Source: Mycolicibacterium sp. MU0053
GTDB lineage: Bacteria; Actinomycetota; Actinomycetes; Mycobacteriales; Mycobacteriaceae
Direction: 5' to 3'
NCBI RefSeq assembly: GCF_963378095.1
Contig: NZ_OY726397.1
Span: 1,860,001 to 1,924,000, forward strand
DNA length: 64,000 nucleotides
In this document: positions 38,957 through 47,668 of the stretch, piece after piece
Layout of the letters: each line of letters opens with the position of its first letter
Position numbering within the stretch: the first letter of the stretch is position 1
Notes under the pieces: generated by a model
The model's input: only the letters and a program-made list of their open reading frames with translations
Databases searched by the model: none
What the model was told of the DNA's origin: nothing
Translations under genes and position numbers: made by a program

Positions 38957-40261
38957 GTGAGCACGAATCAGCAGGACCCGTATAGCGCGTTCGATCGCGA
39001 GCGTCAGGTCGTCGAGGGCCGGAAGTCCGCGGCGCTGCCCGGCAGCGACTCCGAGCACCGCGGTGACTTCGCCCGGGACCGGGCCCGCGTGCTGCACTGC
39101 GCCGCCCTGCGGCGGTTGGCCGACAAGACCCAGGTGGTGGGCCCGCGCGAGAGTGACACCCCGCGCACCCGGCTCACCCATTCGTTGGAGGTGGCCCAGA
39201 TCGGCCGCGGCATGGCGATCGGGCTGGGCTGTGATCCGGACCTGGTGGATCTGGCGGGGTTGGCGCACGACATCGGCCACCCGCCGTACGGCCACAACGG
39301 TGAACGCGCCCTCAACGAAATCGCCGCGCGGTACGGCGGATTCGAGGGCAACGCCCAGAACTTCCGGATCCTGACCCGCCTGGAGCCGAAAGTTCTTGAC
39401 GGTCAGGGCGGTTCGGCCGGACTCAATCTGACCCGCGCATCGTTGGATGCGGTCACCAAGTATCCGTGGGATCGCCACCACAACCGGCGCAAGTTCGGCT
39501 TCTACGTCGGTTTCCCCAGCGACGACGCCGCGGCCGCCGAATGGGCGCGAACGGGCGCGCCGGGGCAGCGGACCTGTCTCGAGGCGCAGGTGATGGACTG
39601 GTCTGACGACGTCGCGTACTCGGTACACGACGTCGAGGACGGGGTCATCTCGGGCCGAATCGATCTGCGGGTCCTGGCCGACGACGACGCCGCGGCCGCG
39701 CTCGCCGCGCTCGGCGAGGAGTCGTTCGGGGCCAATCCCGATGATCTGTTGGCCGCCGCGAAGCGCCTGTCGGAGCTCCCGGTGGTCGAGGCCGTGGGTA
39801 AGTACGACGGCACGCTCGGCGCCTCGGTGGCGCTCAAGCGGCTCACCAGTGAGCTGGTGGGACGGTTCGCCAACGCGGCGATCACCCAGACCCGCGCGTC
39901 CGCCGGCCCCGGCCCGTTGGCGCGGTTCGGGGCGGAGTTGGCCGTCCCGCCGACGGTGGCCGCCGAGGTCGCGGTGCTCAAGATCCTGGCGCTGCAGTTC
40001 ATCATGTCCGACCCCAAGCATCTGCAGATGCAGGCCGATCAGCGCGACCAGATCAAGGCGGTGGCCGAGTTCCTGCTGGCCGGGGCCCCGGCGACGCTGG
40101 ACCCGCTGTTCGCGCCCGCCTTCAACGCCGCCGACGACGACTCGGGCCGGCTGCGGGTGGTCATCGACCAGATCGCGTCGTTCACCGAGAGCCGCCTGGA
40201 GCGGCTGTTCCCGGCGGCCAGCAAGCTCATCCCGGGCCAGCTCGCGGTGGACTTCCCCTAA
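38957..40261 (+). CDS. dgt: Deoxyguanosine triphosphate triphosphohydrolase-like protein
   Basis: A 434-residue HD-domain dNTPase. The metal-binding residues follow the family order: TRLTHSLEV (His), [16 protein letters not shown] (His-Asp pair and further His residues) and [16 protein letters not shown] (Asp). The conserved [17 protein letters not shown] precedes them. The enzyme splits dNTPs to deoxynucleoside and triphosphate and may guard dNTP balance. The GTG at 38957 ([13 protein letters not shown]) is preferred to an ATG seven codons upstream. dnaG follows, as in M. tuberculosis. Confidence 0.92.
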   Translation: MSTNQQDPYSAFDRERQVVEGRKSAALPGSDSEHRGDFARDRARVLHCAALRRLADKTQVVGPRESDTPRTRLTHSLEVAQIGRGMAIGLGCDPDLVDLAGLAHDIGHPPYGHNGERALNEIAARYGGFEGNAQNFRILTRLEPKVLDGQGGSAGLNLTRASLDAVTKYPWDRHHNRRKFGFYVGFPSDDAAAAEWARTGAPGQRTCLEAQVMDWSDDVAYSVHDVEDGVISGRIDLRVLADDDAAAALAALGEESFGANPDDLLAAAKRLSELPVVEAVGKYDGTLGASVALKRLTSELVGRFANAAITQTRASAGPGPLARFGAELAVPPTVAAEVAVLKILALQFIMSDPKHLQMQADQRDQIKAVAEFLLAGAPATLDPLFAPAFNAADDDSGRLRVVIDQIASFTESRLERLFPAASKLIPGQLAVDFP

Positions 40262-40380
40262 ATCCCCCCTCAATCACCGCGAGCGGGCGCGTCCCCGGCC
40301 GACACGCCGCGTAAATCTCGTAGTTTGCGCACCTTCGCGAGCGGGGCGCGAGCGGGGTAAGAGCCGCGTCGCGCCCGTCC

Positions 40381-40386
40381 TAGACT
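40381..40386 (+). promoter_or_regulatory. -10 box of a probable leaderless dnaG transcript
   Basis: TAGACT matches TANNNT and ends 6 bases before GTG 40393. This would start the mRNA at the start codon itself; no ribosome site is visible upstream. It decides between GTG 40387 and GTG 40393. Confidence 0.45.
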
Positions 40387-40392
40387 GTGGCC

Positions 40393-42294
40393 GTGGCCGG
40401 GCGCATTGCAGATCGTGACATCGCAGCGATTCGCGAACGCATCCGCATCGAGGACGTCGTCGGCGACTACGTGCAGCTTCGCCGGGCCGGTGCCGACTCG
40501 CTGAAGGGGCTGTGCCCGTTCCACGACGAGAAGTCCCCGTCGTTCCACGTCCGCCCCAACCACGGCCACTTCCACTGCTTCGGCTGCGGCGAGGGCGGCG
40601 ACGTCTACGCCTTCCTCCAGAAGATCGAGCACATCAGCTTCGTCGAATCCGTCGAACTGCTTGCCGACAAGGTCGGCTACACCATCACCTACACCGGCGC
40701 GTCGGCCACCAACGTGCAACGCGACCGCGGCAGCCGCAGCCGGTTGACCGCGGCCAACGCCGCCGCCGCGGAGTTCTACGCCGCCGCACTGGAATCGCCG
40801 GAGGCCGCACCGGCCCGGGCGTATCTGACCGAACGCAATTTCGACGCCGCCACGGCCCGGCACTTCGGCTGCGGCTTCGCCCCGTCGGGCTGGGACACCC
40901 TGACCAAGCACCTGCTGCGCAAGGGCTTCGAATTCAAGGAACTCGAGGCCGCCGGGCTGTCCCGGGAGGGCAAGCGCGGCCCGATGGACCGGTTCCACCG
41001 CCGGCTGCTGTGGCCCATCCGCGGCTCCAGCGGCGAGGTGATCGGCTTCGGTGCCCGGCGCATCTTCGACGACGACCCGATGACCGCCAAGTACGTGAAC
41101 ACCCCGGAAACGTTGCTGTACAAGAAGTCTCACGTGCTCTTCGGCATCGACCTGGCCAAGCGAGACATCGCCAAGGCGCATCAGGCCGTGGTGGTCGAGG
41201 GCTACACCGACGTGATGGCCATGCATCTGGCCGGGGTCACCACCGCGGTCGCATCCTGCGGCACGGCGTTCGGCGACGATCACCTGTCGATGCTGCGCCG
41301 GTTGATGATGGACGACAAGTTCTTCCGCGGCGAACTGATCTACGTGTTCGACGGCGACGCAGCCGGCCGGGCCGCGGCCCTGAAGGCCTTCGAGGGTGAG
41401 CAGAACCTTGCGGGGCAGTCCTACGTCGCCGTCGCTGCCGACGGGATGGATCCGTGCGATCTGCGGCTGCGGTCCGGCGACGGCGCGCTGCGGGATCTGG
41501 TGGCTCGCCGAACTCCGTTGTTCGAGTTCGCGATTCGCACCGCGCTGGCCGAGTTCGATCTGGACAGCGCCGAGGGGCGGGTCACGGCGCTGCGCCGCTG
41601 CGTGCCGATGGTGGCCCAGATCAAGGACCCGACGCTGCGTGACGAGTACGCCCGCCAGCTCACCGGCTGGGTCGGCTGGGACGACGTCGCCCAGGTGATC
41701 GCCCGGGTGCGCGAGACCGCCAAGGGCGGCGCCCGCGGCGGCGGGCGGGACAACCGGCGGGCGGCGGCGCCGGCGCCGCCGGCCAACACCGTGCCCCGCC
41801 CCGACCCGCGCGACCCGACGCTGTGGCCGCAGCGCGAGGCCCTCAAGGCGGCGCTGCAGTACCCGGCCCTGGCCGGCCCCATCTTCGACACCCTGAGCCT
41901 GGAGAGTTTCACCCACCCCGGCTACGCCGCGGTGCGGGCCGCGATCGAGGCGGCCGGCGGGACCTCGGGTGGGTTCAGCGGTGGGCAGTGGATCGACCAG
42001 GTCCGTCAGCACGCGGCCACGCCCGCCGGTGCCGCGCTGGTCGGTGAGCTCAGCGTGGAAGCCACCCGGGTCGACGACGACGAGAAGCTGCCCCGCTACA
42101 TCTCCGGGGTGCTGGCCCGCCTGCAGGAGGTGTCGATCGGTCGGCAGATCGCCGAGCTCAAGTCCAAGCTGCAGCGGATGTCGCCGGTGGAGCAGGGCGA
42201 CGAGTATCACGCGCTGTTCGGGGACCTGGTGGCGATGGAGGCCTATCGCCGCAGCCTGCTCGAGCAGGCCTCCGGCGACGACCTCACTGCATGA
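40393..42294 (+). CDS. dnaG: DNA primase DnaG
   Basis: A 633-residue primase that makes RNA primers at the replication fork. The N-terminal CHC2 zinc finger is seen as CPFHDEKSPSF and HFHCFGCGEGGD; next the TOPRIM core with VVEGYTDVMA and VFDGDAAGRAA as metal-binding motifs; last the helicase-interaction C-terminal domain (~450-633). GTG 40393 (VAGRIADRD) is chosen because a -10 box sits 6 bases ahead, and because other mycobacterial primases start with an equivalent short SGRISDRD. GTG 40387 is in frame and possible. Confidence 0.95.
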   Translation: MAGRIADRDIAAIRERIRIEDVVGDYVQLRRAGADSLKGLCPFHDEKSPSFHVRPNHGHFHCFGCGEGGDVYAFLQKIEHISFVESVELLADKVGYTITYTGASATNVQRDRGSRSRLTAANAAAAEFYAAALESPEAAPARAYLTERNFDAATARHFGCGFAPSGWDTLTKHLLRKGFEFKELEAAGLSREGKRGPMDRFHRRLLWPIRGSSGEVIGFGARRIFDDDPMTAKYVNTPETLLYKKSHVLFGIDLAKRDIAKAHQAVVVEGYTDVMAMHLAGVTTAVASCGTAFGDDHLSMLRRLMMDDKFFRGELIYVFDGDAAGRAAALKAFEGEQNLAGQSYVAVAADGMDPCDLRLRSGDGALRDLVARRTPLFEFAIRTALAEFDLDSAEGRVTALRRCVPMVAQIKDPTLRDEYARQLTGWVGWDDVAQVIARVRETAKGGARGGGRDNRRAAAPAPPANTVPRPDPRDPTLWPQREALKAALQYPALAGPIFDTLSLESFTHPGYAAVRAAIEAAGGTSGGFSGGQWIDQVRQHAATPAGAALVGELSVEATRVDDDEKLPRYISGVLARLQEVSIGRQIAELKSKLQRMSPVEQGDEYHALFGDLVAMEAYRRSLLEQASGDDLTA

Positions 42295-42348
42295 CCGGCG
42301 CCCAGCGGTTACGCTGGGCCTGCTGAACGCCTAGCGGAGGGTAGTGAG

Positions 42349-42636
42349 ATGGCTCGCACGAGGCAGTTTGTCGCCGGTTTCGCGATCGCGGGGCTCGCCG
42401 TCGCGGCGCCGACGTTCGCGGCGCTGAGCACCCCGGCCGCCGACGTGACCGAGGCCGCTCCGGCCTGTCTGGCCTGGCTGGGCAGCATGAACGACGGCAA
42501 GTGCATCTCGTACTCGATGGGCAGCGCGGTCGATTCCTCGCTCAACGGCATTCCGATCACGATCAACGGCCCGGTCGGTGACGCCGGGATCAACCGGAGC
42601 CGCGCGGGCTCGGGTACCTCCGGACCGCGGGGCTGA
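42349..42636 (+). CDS. Small secreted protein, CxxWLG family, copy 1
   Basis: A 95-residue exported protein. It has a basic start (MARTRQF), a hydrophobic run with cleavage near TPAADV, and a mature part of ~65 residues. The core is CLAWLGSMNDGKCISYSMG with two Cys 12 residues apart, likely a disulfide. A GGAGG ribosome site lies about 12 bases before the ATG. It shares the core with the next gene (CVSWLGARDTGQCISESTG), so the pair arose by duplication. A short gene of similar size follows dnaG in M. tuberculosis (Rv2342). Function unknown. Confidence 0.75.
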   Translation: MARTRQFVAGFAIAGLAVAAPTFAALSTPAADVTEAAPACLAWLGSMNDGKCISYSMGSAVDSSLNGIPITINGPVGDAGINRSRAGSGTSGPRG

Positions 42637-42641
42637 CCGCG

Positions 42642-42878
42642 ATGACCCGTCGTCTCGTCGTCTCGGCCGCGCTGACGGCGTTCGCCGCGTGTGCCGTCGC
42701 CGCCATCCCCGCGGCCAACGCACAACCGGGCCAGTGCGTGTCCTGGCTGGGCGCGCGCGACACCGGCCAATGCATCAGCGAATCCACCGGCGGCCTGCCG
42801 CAGGTCGGCTTCAACGGTTGGGGAGTCGAGACCGGTCCGCTGTTGCCGGGCCGGTCGATCAACGTGCCGCTGGGCTGA
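42642..42878 (+). CDS. Small secreted protein, CxxWLG family, copy 2
   Basis: A 78-residue exported protein with signal sequence MTRRLVVSAALTAFAACAVA and cleavage near PAANA. The mature protein is only ~50 residues and opens with CVSWLGARDTGQCIS, the same two-Cys core as the gene 5 bases upstream. The rest is Gly-rich without charge (LPQVGFNGWGVETGPLLPG). The two are almost certainly co-transcribed. No role is known. Confidence 0.72.
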   Translation: MTRRLVVSAALTAFAACAVAAIPAANAQPGQCVSWLGARDTGQCISESTGGLPQVGFNGWGVETGPLLPGRSINVPLG

Positions 42879-42887
42879 TCCCGGCGT

Positions 42888-43127
42888 TCAGTTGCGGGTG
42901 TCCGGCTCGATGACCGTGGTCTGATTGTCGATCTCGGTCAACTTCACCATCGACGGATCCGGGGAGACCCGCTCGGCGATCTTGCGGCGGCCCGCCTCGA
43001 TGGCCGACCTGGTGGCCGGATGCGCGGTGACCGCGCGATAGGTGCCCACGATCTGTTCGTAGCGTTTCCGGCCAGCCTTGGCGCCCAGCACGTAGCCGAC
43101 TCCGAGCACGGTCAGAACACCTAACAA
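42888..43127 (-). CDS. Small YtxH-like membrane-associated protein
   Basis: A 79-residue protein with one N-terminal membrane helix (LGVLTVLGVGYVLGAKAG) followed by a basic, helical part (GRKRYEQIVGTYRAV, TRSAIEAGRRKIAE). The GAKAGRKRYEQI segment is a recurring mycobacterial motif of small YtxH-like proteins. The start is set at TTG 43127: GGAGG is placed 6 bases before it at 43134-43138, and the protein then begins with its membrane helix. A longer ATG start at 43175 adds 16 residues without that ribosome site. Function unknown. Confidence 0.65.
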   Translation of the reverse strand: MLGVLTVLGVGYVLGAKAGRKRYEQIVGTYRAVTAHPATRSAIEAGRRKIAERVSPDPSMVKLTEIDNQTTVIEPDTRN

Positions 43128-43281
43128 AGGGGGCCTCCAAGAACACGACGGACGGACCTCCCCATCCTGCCTCATCTTGGTCGGTCCCGCCGGTGGGCAT
43201 CCGCTCGCACCGCGCCCACCCGCATCACCAGCACGATTCTTGTCCCGGCTAGGCTGTGCGCTAGAGTCTTGCTTCGGCCAA

Positions 43282-43354
43282 TCCCCTGTAGCTCAATTGG
43301 CAGAGCTCCCGACTGTTAATCGGGCGGTTGATGGTTCGAGTCCATCCGGGGGAG
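43282..43354 (+). tRNA. asnT: tRNA-Asn (anticodon GTT)
   Basis: A 73-base cloverleaf. The acceptor stem pairs 43282-43288 with 43347-43353 (six Watson-Crick pairs and one T-G), with discriminator G at 43354. The D-arm is GTAGCTCAATTGGCAGAGC, the anticodon loop CTGTTAA with GTT at 43315-43317, and the T-arm contains GGTTCGAGTCC. CCA is not encoded. The acyl-CoA oxidase stop codon lies two bases after it on the other strand. Confidence 0.97.
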
Positions 43355-43355
43355 C

Positions 43356-45287
43356 TCAACTCTCAGCGTCATCCGCGAGGTTTTCCGGATGCAGCATCTC
43401 CGCGTACCGGCATTGCTCCGGAATTCCGAACCCGTCGACCAGCAGTTCGGCGTAGGGCCGCAGGCGACGGCAGCGGTCGTTGATGCCGCGGGTGACCGCC
43501 TTGGCGCGTTCGGTGGACAGGAAGCGGTGCTCCATCCACCACGCCTTGTCCTTGTCGATCACGCTCAGCGCGTACAGGTCGCACACCATGCCCAGGATCT
43601 CGCGGGCCTGCTCGTCCTCACAGCTGTCGATCCCGGCGACGAAAGCCTCCAGGATCACCCGGTCGATATGCGCCTGCGCGGCGTGCAGCACGTGGTCCTG
43701 CACGGCGTTGAAGGCTTCGAAGTCCGACATCTCCTTGGCCTTGCCCTGGAGCCGACGCGCCACCGAGGCCAGCATGTACTCCTCGCGGTCCTCGAACATC
43801 TGGACCTGGGTGCCGCGGTTGAACAGGCTGCCCTCCTCCTCGTTGTCCTGCCGGGTGTCGAGGATGGTCTGGATGATGGTCTCCGCAGCCGTGCGTTTGA
43901 GCACCCGCTCGCCGGCGAAGTTGGCGGCAAAGCGCACCCAGTCCACGGGACTCATGTTTTTGACGTCGTCGGCGTAGGCGGTGAGCAACTGCTTGGCCAC
44001 CAACTGGGTCAGCACATGGTTGTCGCCCTCGAAGGTGGTGAACACATCGGTGTCGGCCTTCAGCGCGATCAACCGGTTCTCGGCCATGTAGCCGGCGCCG
44101 CCGCAGGCCTCCCGGGCTTCCTGGATGGCGCGGGTGGCGTGCCAGGTGTTGGCGGCCTTGAGTCCGGCGGCACGCGATTCCAGTTCGCGCTGCTCTTCGG
44201 GGTCGGGGTCCTCGGCGCTCTGCAGCTCGTGGCACTTGGCCACCAGCTGATTCTGCGCGAACTGCAGCGCATAGGACTCGGCGATCAGCGGCAGCAGCCG
44301 ACGCTGGTGCACCAGGTAGTCCATGATGAGGACTTCGTCGCCGGTGTCGGTGTCGTCGAACTGCTTGCGCTGCAACCCATACCGGGTCGCGATGTCCAGC
44401 GCCACCCGGGCCGCGGCGGCGGCGCTGCCGCCGACGGTGACCCGGCCGCGGATCAGCGTGCCCAGCATGGTGAAGAAGCGCCGGCCGGGACTTTCGATCG
44501 GGGAGGTGTAGGTGCCGTCGGGGGAGACGTCGGCGTACTTGTTGAGCAGGTTCTCCCGCGGCACCCGAACCTTGTCGAACACGATCCGGCCGTTGTCCAC
44601 CCCGGGCAGGCCGCCCTTGTAGTGACAGTCCGAGGTGGTGATGCCGGGCAGGTCGTTGCCGTCTTCGTCGCGGATCGGCACAATCAGGCAGTGCACGCCG
44701 TGGACCTGCCCGTCCGGGGTGATCAACTGCGCGAAAACCGCTGCCACCCTGGCCGTCTCGGCCGCTCCGCCGATGTAGTCCTTGCGCGACGACGGGGTGG
44801 GGGAGTCGATGACGAACTCTTGGGTCGCCGGGTGGTAGGTGGCGGTGGTCTCCAGCGACTGCACATCGGAGCCGTGCCCGGTCTCGGTCATCGCAAAGCA
44901 GCCGAGCAGGTCCAGATCGATCAGCGGCTTGACGTAGGCCTCGTGGTGGCGTTCGGTGCCGAGGTTCTCGATCGCGCCGCCGAACAGACCCCACTGGACG
45001 CCGGCCTTCACCATCAGGGACAGGTCACTCATGGCCAGCATCTCGATCTGGGTGACGGCCGCGCCCACATCCCCGTTGCCGCCGTGATCCTTCTTGAAGC
45101 CGTCCTCGGCCGCCCCGGCGGCGGCCATGATCTTGAGTTGCTCGGCCACCTTGGTCCGCGCGATCACGGTGTTGGGCGTGTAGTGCGGCCGGAAGACGTC
45201 CTTGGACAGTTCCACCCGCATGCGGTTCTTCACGTCGCGCCACCGGCCGTCCAGGGTGTTCTGCAGATGCTCCGCGGTTGTGGTCAT
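43356..45287 (-). CDS. Acyl-CoA oxidase/dehydrogenase-like flavoenzyme
   Basis: A 643-residue protein of the acyl-CoA oxidase branch (longer than the ~390 residues of ordinary FadE dehydrogenases). Motifs: CFAMTETGHGSDVQSLET in the flavin-binding beta domain, ACGGAGYMAENRL, and FTTFEGDNHVLTQLVAKQL with the Glu used as catalytic base in this branch. It should introduce the trans-2 double bond in fatty acyl-CoA, passing electrons to oxygen or to a flavoprotein. A C-terminal helical domain (~470-643) is typical of acyl-CoA oxidases. The gene stands alone, facing away from the VIT1-like gene. Confidence 0.85.
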   Translation of the reverse strand: MTTTAEHLQNTLDGRWRDVKNRMRVELSKDVFRPHYTPNTVIARTKVAEQLKIMAAAGAAEDGFKKDHGGNGDVGAAVTQIEMLAMSDLSLMVKAGVQWGLFGGAIENLGTERHHEAYVKPLIDLDLLGCFAMTETGHGSDVQSLETTATYHPATQEFVIDSPTPSSRKDYIGGAAETARVAAVFAQLITPDGQVHGVHCLIVPIRDEDGNDLPGITTSDCHYKGGLPGVDNGRIVFDKVRVPRENLLNKYADVSPDGTYTSPIESPGRRFFTMLGTLIRGRVTVGGSAAAAARVALDIATRYGLQRKQFDDTDTGDEVLIMDYLVHQRRLLPLIAESYALQFAQNQLVAKCHELQSAEDPDPEEQRELESRAAGLKAANTWHATRAIQEAREACGGAGYMAENRLIALKADTDVFTTFEGDNHVLTQLVAKQLLTAYADDVKNMSPVDWVRFAANFAGERVLKRTAAETIIQTILDTRQDNEEEGSLFNRGTQVQMFEDREEYMLASVARRLQGKAKEMSDFEAFNAVQDHVLHAAQAHIDRVILEAFVAGIDSCEDEQAREILGMVCDLYALSVIDKDKAWWMEHRFLSTERAKAVTRGINDRCRRLRPYAELLVDGFGIPEQCRYAEMLHPENLADDAES

Positions 45288-45388
45288 ACCCCCGACGGTA
45301 GCCCGTGGACGCCGTCGGCAAACGTGTCTCGGCTAACGCAGGTAAGCCTGAGTTGAGCGGGGTCACGACGCTGGCGTTCAATCGAGAC

Positions 45389-46093
45389 ATGCCGAGACGT
45401 TTGCCGCACGATTTCGATCACCAGCATCCCGACGTCACCGGCGGCTGGCTGCGGGCCGCGACGTTCGGGGCGATGGACGGATTGGTCAGCAACACCGCGC
45501 TGGTCGCCGGCGTGGCCGCCGGAGCCGGGGCCAGCACCGTCGTGCTCGCCGGGGTGGCAGGGTTGCTGGCCGGCGCGTTCTCGATGGCGCTGGGCGAGTA
45601 CACCTCGGTGACCACCGCCAACGAGCAGATCGACGCCGAGGTGCGGGTCGAGAAGCGCGCGTTCAAGCTGTTCCCGGAGGCCGAGCAGCGCGAGATGACC
45701 GTGGCGTTCGAGAAGATGGGCCTCTCGGCGGAGACCGCACGGCAGGCCGCCGAGGAATTGCACCGCGACAAGCAGCAGGCCCTGCGGATCCACCTGGTGA
45801 CCGAACTCGGCGTCGACCCCACCGAGAAACCCTCGCCCAAGGTGGCGGCGGTGTCGTCGTTCCTGATGTTCTGCATCGGCGCGATCATCCCGTTGATCCC
45901 GTACCTGCTGGGTTTCGAATCGCTGCCGGCGGGTCTGATCTGCGGCGGCATCGGGCTGATGATCGCCGGCGCCATGGCCGCGCACTTCACCAAGCAACCG
46001 TTGTGGTTCGGTGGCGCGCGCCAGCTGCTGTTCGGTTCGATCGCCATCGGCGCGACCTACGTCGTGGGACTGCTCGTCGGGCAGGTTGTTTGA
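45389..46093 (+). CDS. VIT1/CCC1-family transporter (iron/manganese)
   Basis: A 234-residue membrane protein of the VIT1/CCC1 family. The first helix pair carries GAMDGLVSNTALVAGVAAG and the LAGAFSMALGEYTSVTTANEQ signature. A charged helical insert follows (VEKRAFKLFPEAEQREMTVAFEKMG) that in plant and fungal members binds metal, and then three more helices (FLMFCIGAIIPLIPYLLG). Family members move Fe2+ or Mn2+ out of the cytosol. ATG 45389 is taken as the start; in-frame upstream codons overlap the divergent promoter of the oxidase gene. The next gene begins immediately at the following base. Confidence 0.83.
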   Translation: MPRRLPHDFDHQHPDVTGGWLRAATFGAMDGLVSNTALVAGVAAGAGASTVVLAGVAGLLAGAFSMALGEYTSVTTANEQIDAEVRVEKRAFKLFPEAEQREMTVAFEKMGLSAETARQAAEELHRDKQQALRIHLVTELGVDPTEKPSPKVAAVSSFLMFCIGAIIPLIPYLLGFESLPAGLICGGIGLMIAGAMAAHFTKQPLWFGGARQLLFGSIAIGATYVVGLLVGQVV

Positions 46094-47110
46094 GTGCGGT
46101 GGGTCCTGACGGTGGTGCTCGCGCTGGTCGCCGGGGCGGCGTGCACCCCTGTCGCGACCGCCGATGAGCTGCGCTATGCGGATCAGACCACGGTCGCGCA
46201 CGGCGCACAGTTCGACGGCACGGTGATCGGCGGGCTCTCGGCGATCAGCTATCACCCGGGCCAGCGGCGCTACTACGTGCTCAGCGACGACAAGGCACAG
46301 CATGGTCCGGTCCGGTTCTACACCGCCGAGATTCCGTTGTCCGACAACGCGATCGATCCGGTGCGGTTCACCGGAATGCAGCCACTGGCCGGAGCCGGAA
46401 TCGCCGACGCCGAGGGCCTGGCCGTCGACGCCGTCCGGGAGCGGCTCTACTGGTCCACCGAGGGGGGTCGCCCGACCGGCGACGGGACACCGGTCCTGCA
46501 GGCCTGGATCCGCATCGCCGGGCTGGACGGCAGCGCGGCCGGCGAGTTCGCGTTGCCGGCGAATCTCGTCGTCGACCCCGCCGGGCAGCGCGGGATCCGG
46601 CCCAACAACGGTGTGGAGGGGTTGACGCTGAGCCCGTCCGGACAGACGCTGTTCGCGGGTTTGGAGGAGCCGCTGCTCGAGGATCCGGCGTCGTTGACCC
46701 GCATCACCGCGTTCGACGTTGACACGCGAAAACCCTTCGCACAGTATGCCTATCGTCTCGAACCGGCCCCGGCCGGTCGATCCAACGGGCTGTCCGGAAT
46801 GGTGGCGTTGTCGGAGACGGAGTTCCTGGTGATCGAGCGCGCCGGCGGTCCGGGCCCCACGATTCGGGTGTTCCGGGCCGAAATCGGGGCAGCCACAGAC
46901 ACCTTGGTGCATCCCGCGCTGCCCGCCGACGTCGTATCGATGACCAAGACCCTGGTCGCGGACCTGAGCGCCGCGGGTGGTCCGACGCCGCTGGACAACA
47001 TCGAGGGCATCACGCTGGGCCCCGCGGGGGCGGTGGTGTTGGTCAGCGACAACAACTTCAATCCGGCGCAGGTCACGCAGTTCCTGCTGATGCGCCGGGA
47101 AGCAGCCTGA
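46094..47110 (+). CDS. Secreted phytase-like (esterase-like) beta-propeller protein
   Basis: A 338-residue exported protein. The signal peptide MRWVLTVVLALVAGAACTP ends near ATADE; a Cys within AACT could be a lipobox but the fit is weak. The mature domain is of the esterase-like phytase type: GGLSAISYHPGQRRYYVLSDD, IADAEGLAVDA, NNGVEGLTLSPSG, LDNIEGITLGP and VLVSDNNFNPAQVTQFLL. These are blades with acidic calcium-type positions. Related proteins are guessed to cleave phosphate esters, but no activity is proven for this group. GTG 46094 follows the TGA of the VIT1-like gene with no gap, so the two are translationally linked. Confidence 0.78.
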   Translation: MRWVLTVVLALVAGAACTPVATADELRYADQTTVAHGAQFDGTVIGGLSAISYHPGQRRYYVLSDDKAQHGPVRFYTAEIPLSDNAIDPVRFTGMQPLAGAGIADAEGLAVDAVRERLYWSTEGGRPTGDGTPVLQAWIRIAGLDGSAAGEFALPANLVVDPAGQRGIRPNNGVEGLTLSPSGQTLFAGLEEPLLEDPASLTRITAFDVDTRKPFAQYAYRLEPAPAGRSNGLSGMVALSETEFLVIERAGGPGPTIRVFRAEIGAATDTLVHPALPADVVSMTKTLVADLSAAGGPTPLDNIEGITLGPAGAVVLVSDNNFNPAQVTQFLLMRREAA

Positions 47111-47137
47111 CGACACCCCGTCCCGGGGAAATGCGAG

Positions 47138-47590
47138 CTACTTCTCGGGGCGACTCGGGACCGGTCCCGCGGCCTCGAGCAGCCGACGGAACACGTCCAC
47201 CGCGCTCGCCAGCACCTCACGATCGGCGGGGTCGAGCTGTGCCAGCAGCGGATCGATGACCGCGGCCCGGTTGCGGCGCACGTCTCCCAGGGTGCGCACG
47301 CCCTCGTCGGTGATCCGGATCAGCACCGCGCGGGCGTCGGAGGGGTCGGCGCTGCGGGTCGCCAGTCCGGCTTCCTCGAGTCGGCGGACCTGGGTCGTCA
47401 TCGTCGGCTGCGAACAGTTGTCCCGGGTGGCCAGATCCGAGATCCGGGCCTCGCCGGCCTCCTCGATCATCGACAGCAGCCGGGCCTGCGCCCACGGCAG
47501 CGGCGGTCGACTGCGCTGGGTGGCCAACCGGTTGAACCGGGCCACGACGGCCAACAACTCCACACCGAGCTCGGTGGTGGGCGGCGACAT
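47138..47590 (-). CDS. MarR-family transcription regulator
   Basis: A 150-residue winged-helix regulator. The DNA-binding domain spans ~35-100: ARLLSMIEEAGEARISDLATRD, the recognition helix SQPTMTTQVRRLEEAGLATRS, and the wing SDARAVLIRITDEG. Helices on both sides give the MarR dimer. It is divergent from the fused ECF transporter gene, with an inverted repeat between them close to its own start. It therefore most likely represses itself and the transporter in response to the transported compound. M. tuberculosis has the same pair (Rv2327 and Rv2326c). Confidence 0.85.
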   Translation of the reverse strand: MSPPTTELGVELLAVVARFNRLATQRSRPPLPWAQARLLSMIEEAGEARISDLATRDNCSQPTMTTQVRRLEEAGLATRSADPSDARAVLIRITDEGVRTLGDVRRNRAAVIDPLLAQLDPADREVLASAVDVFRRLLEAAGPVPSRPEK

Positions 47591-47600
47591 GCCCCCACGT

Positions 47601-47619
47601 TAGATAGGTTCGCTATGTA
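47601..47619. promoter_or_regulatory. MarR-type operator in the divergent promoter
   Basis: TAGATAG-N5-CTATGTA, arms of 7 with one mismatch, is centred 20 bases from the marR start and 59 bases from the ECF gene start. The spacing and AT-rich arms suit a MarR dimer. Confidence 0.6.
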
Positions 47620-47668
47620 GAACAACCCGATTCGCCGTTTAGGTCGACGGCCCTGGCAGAATCGTGAA

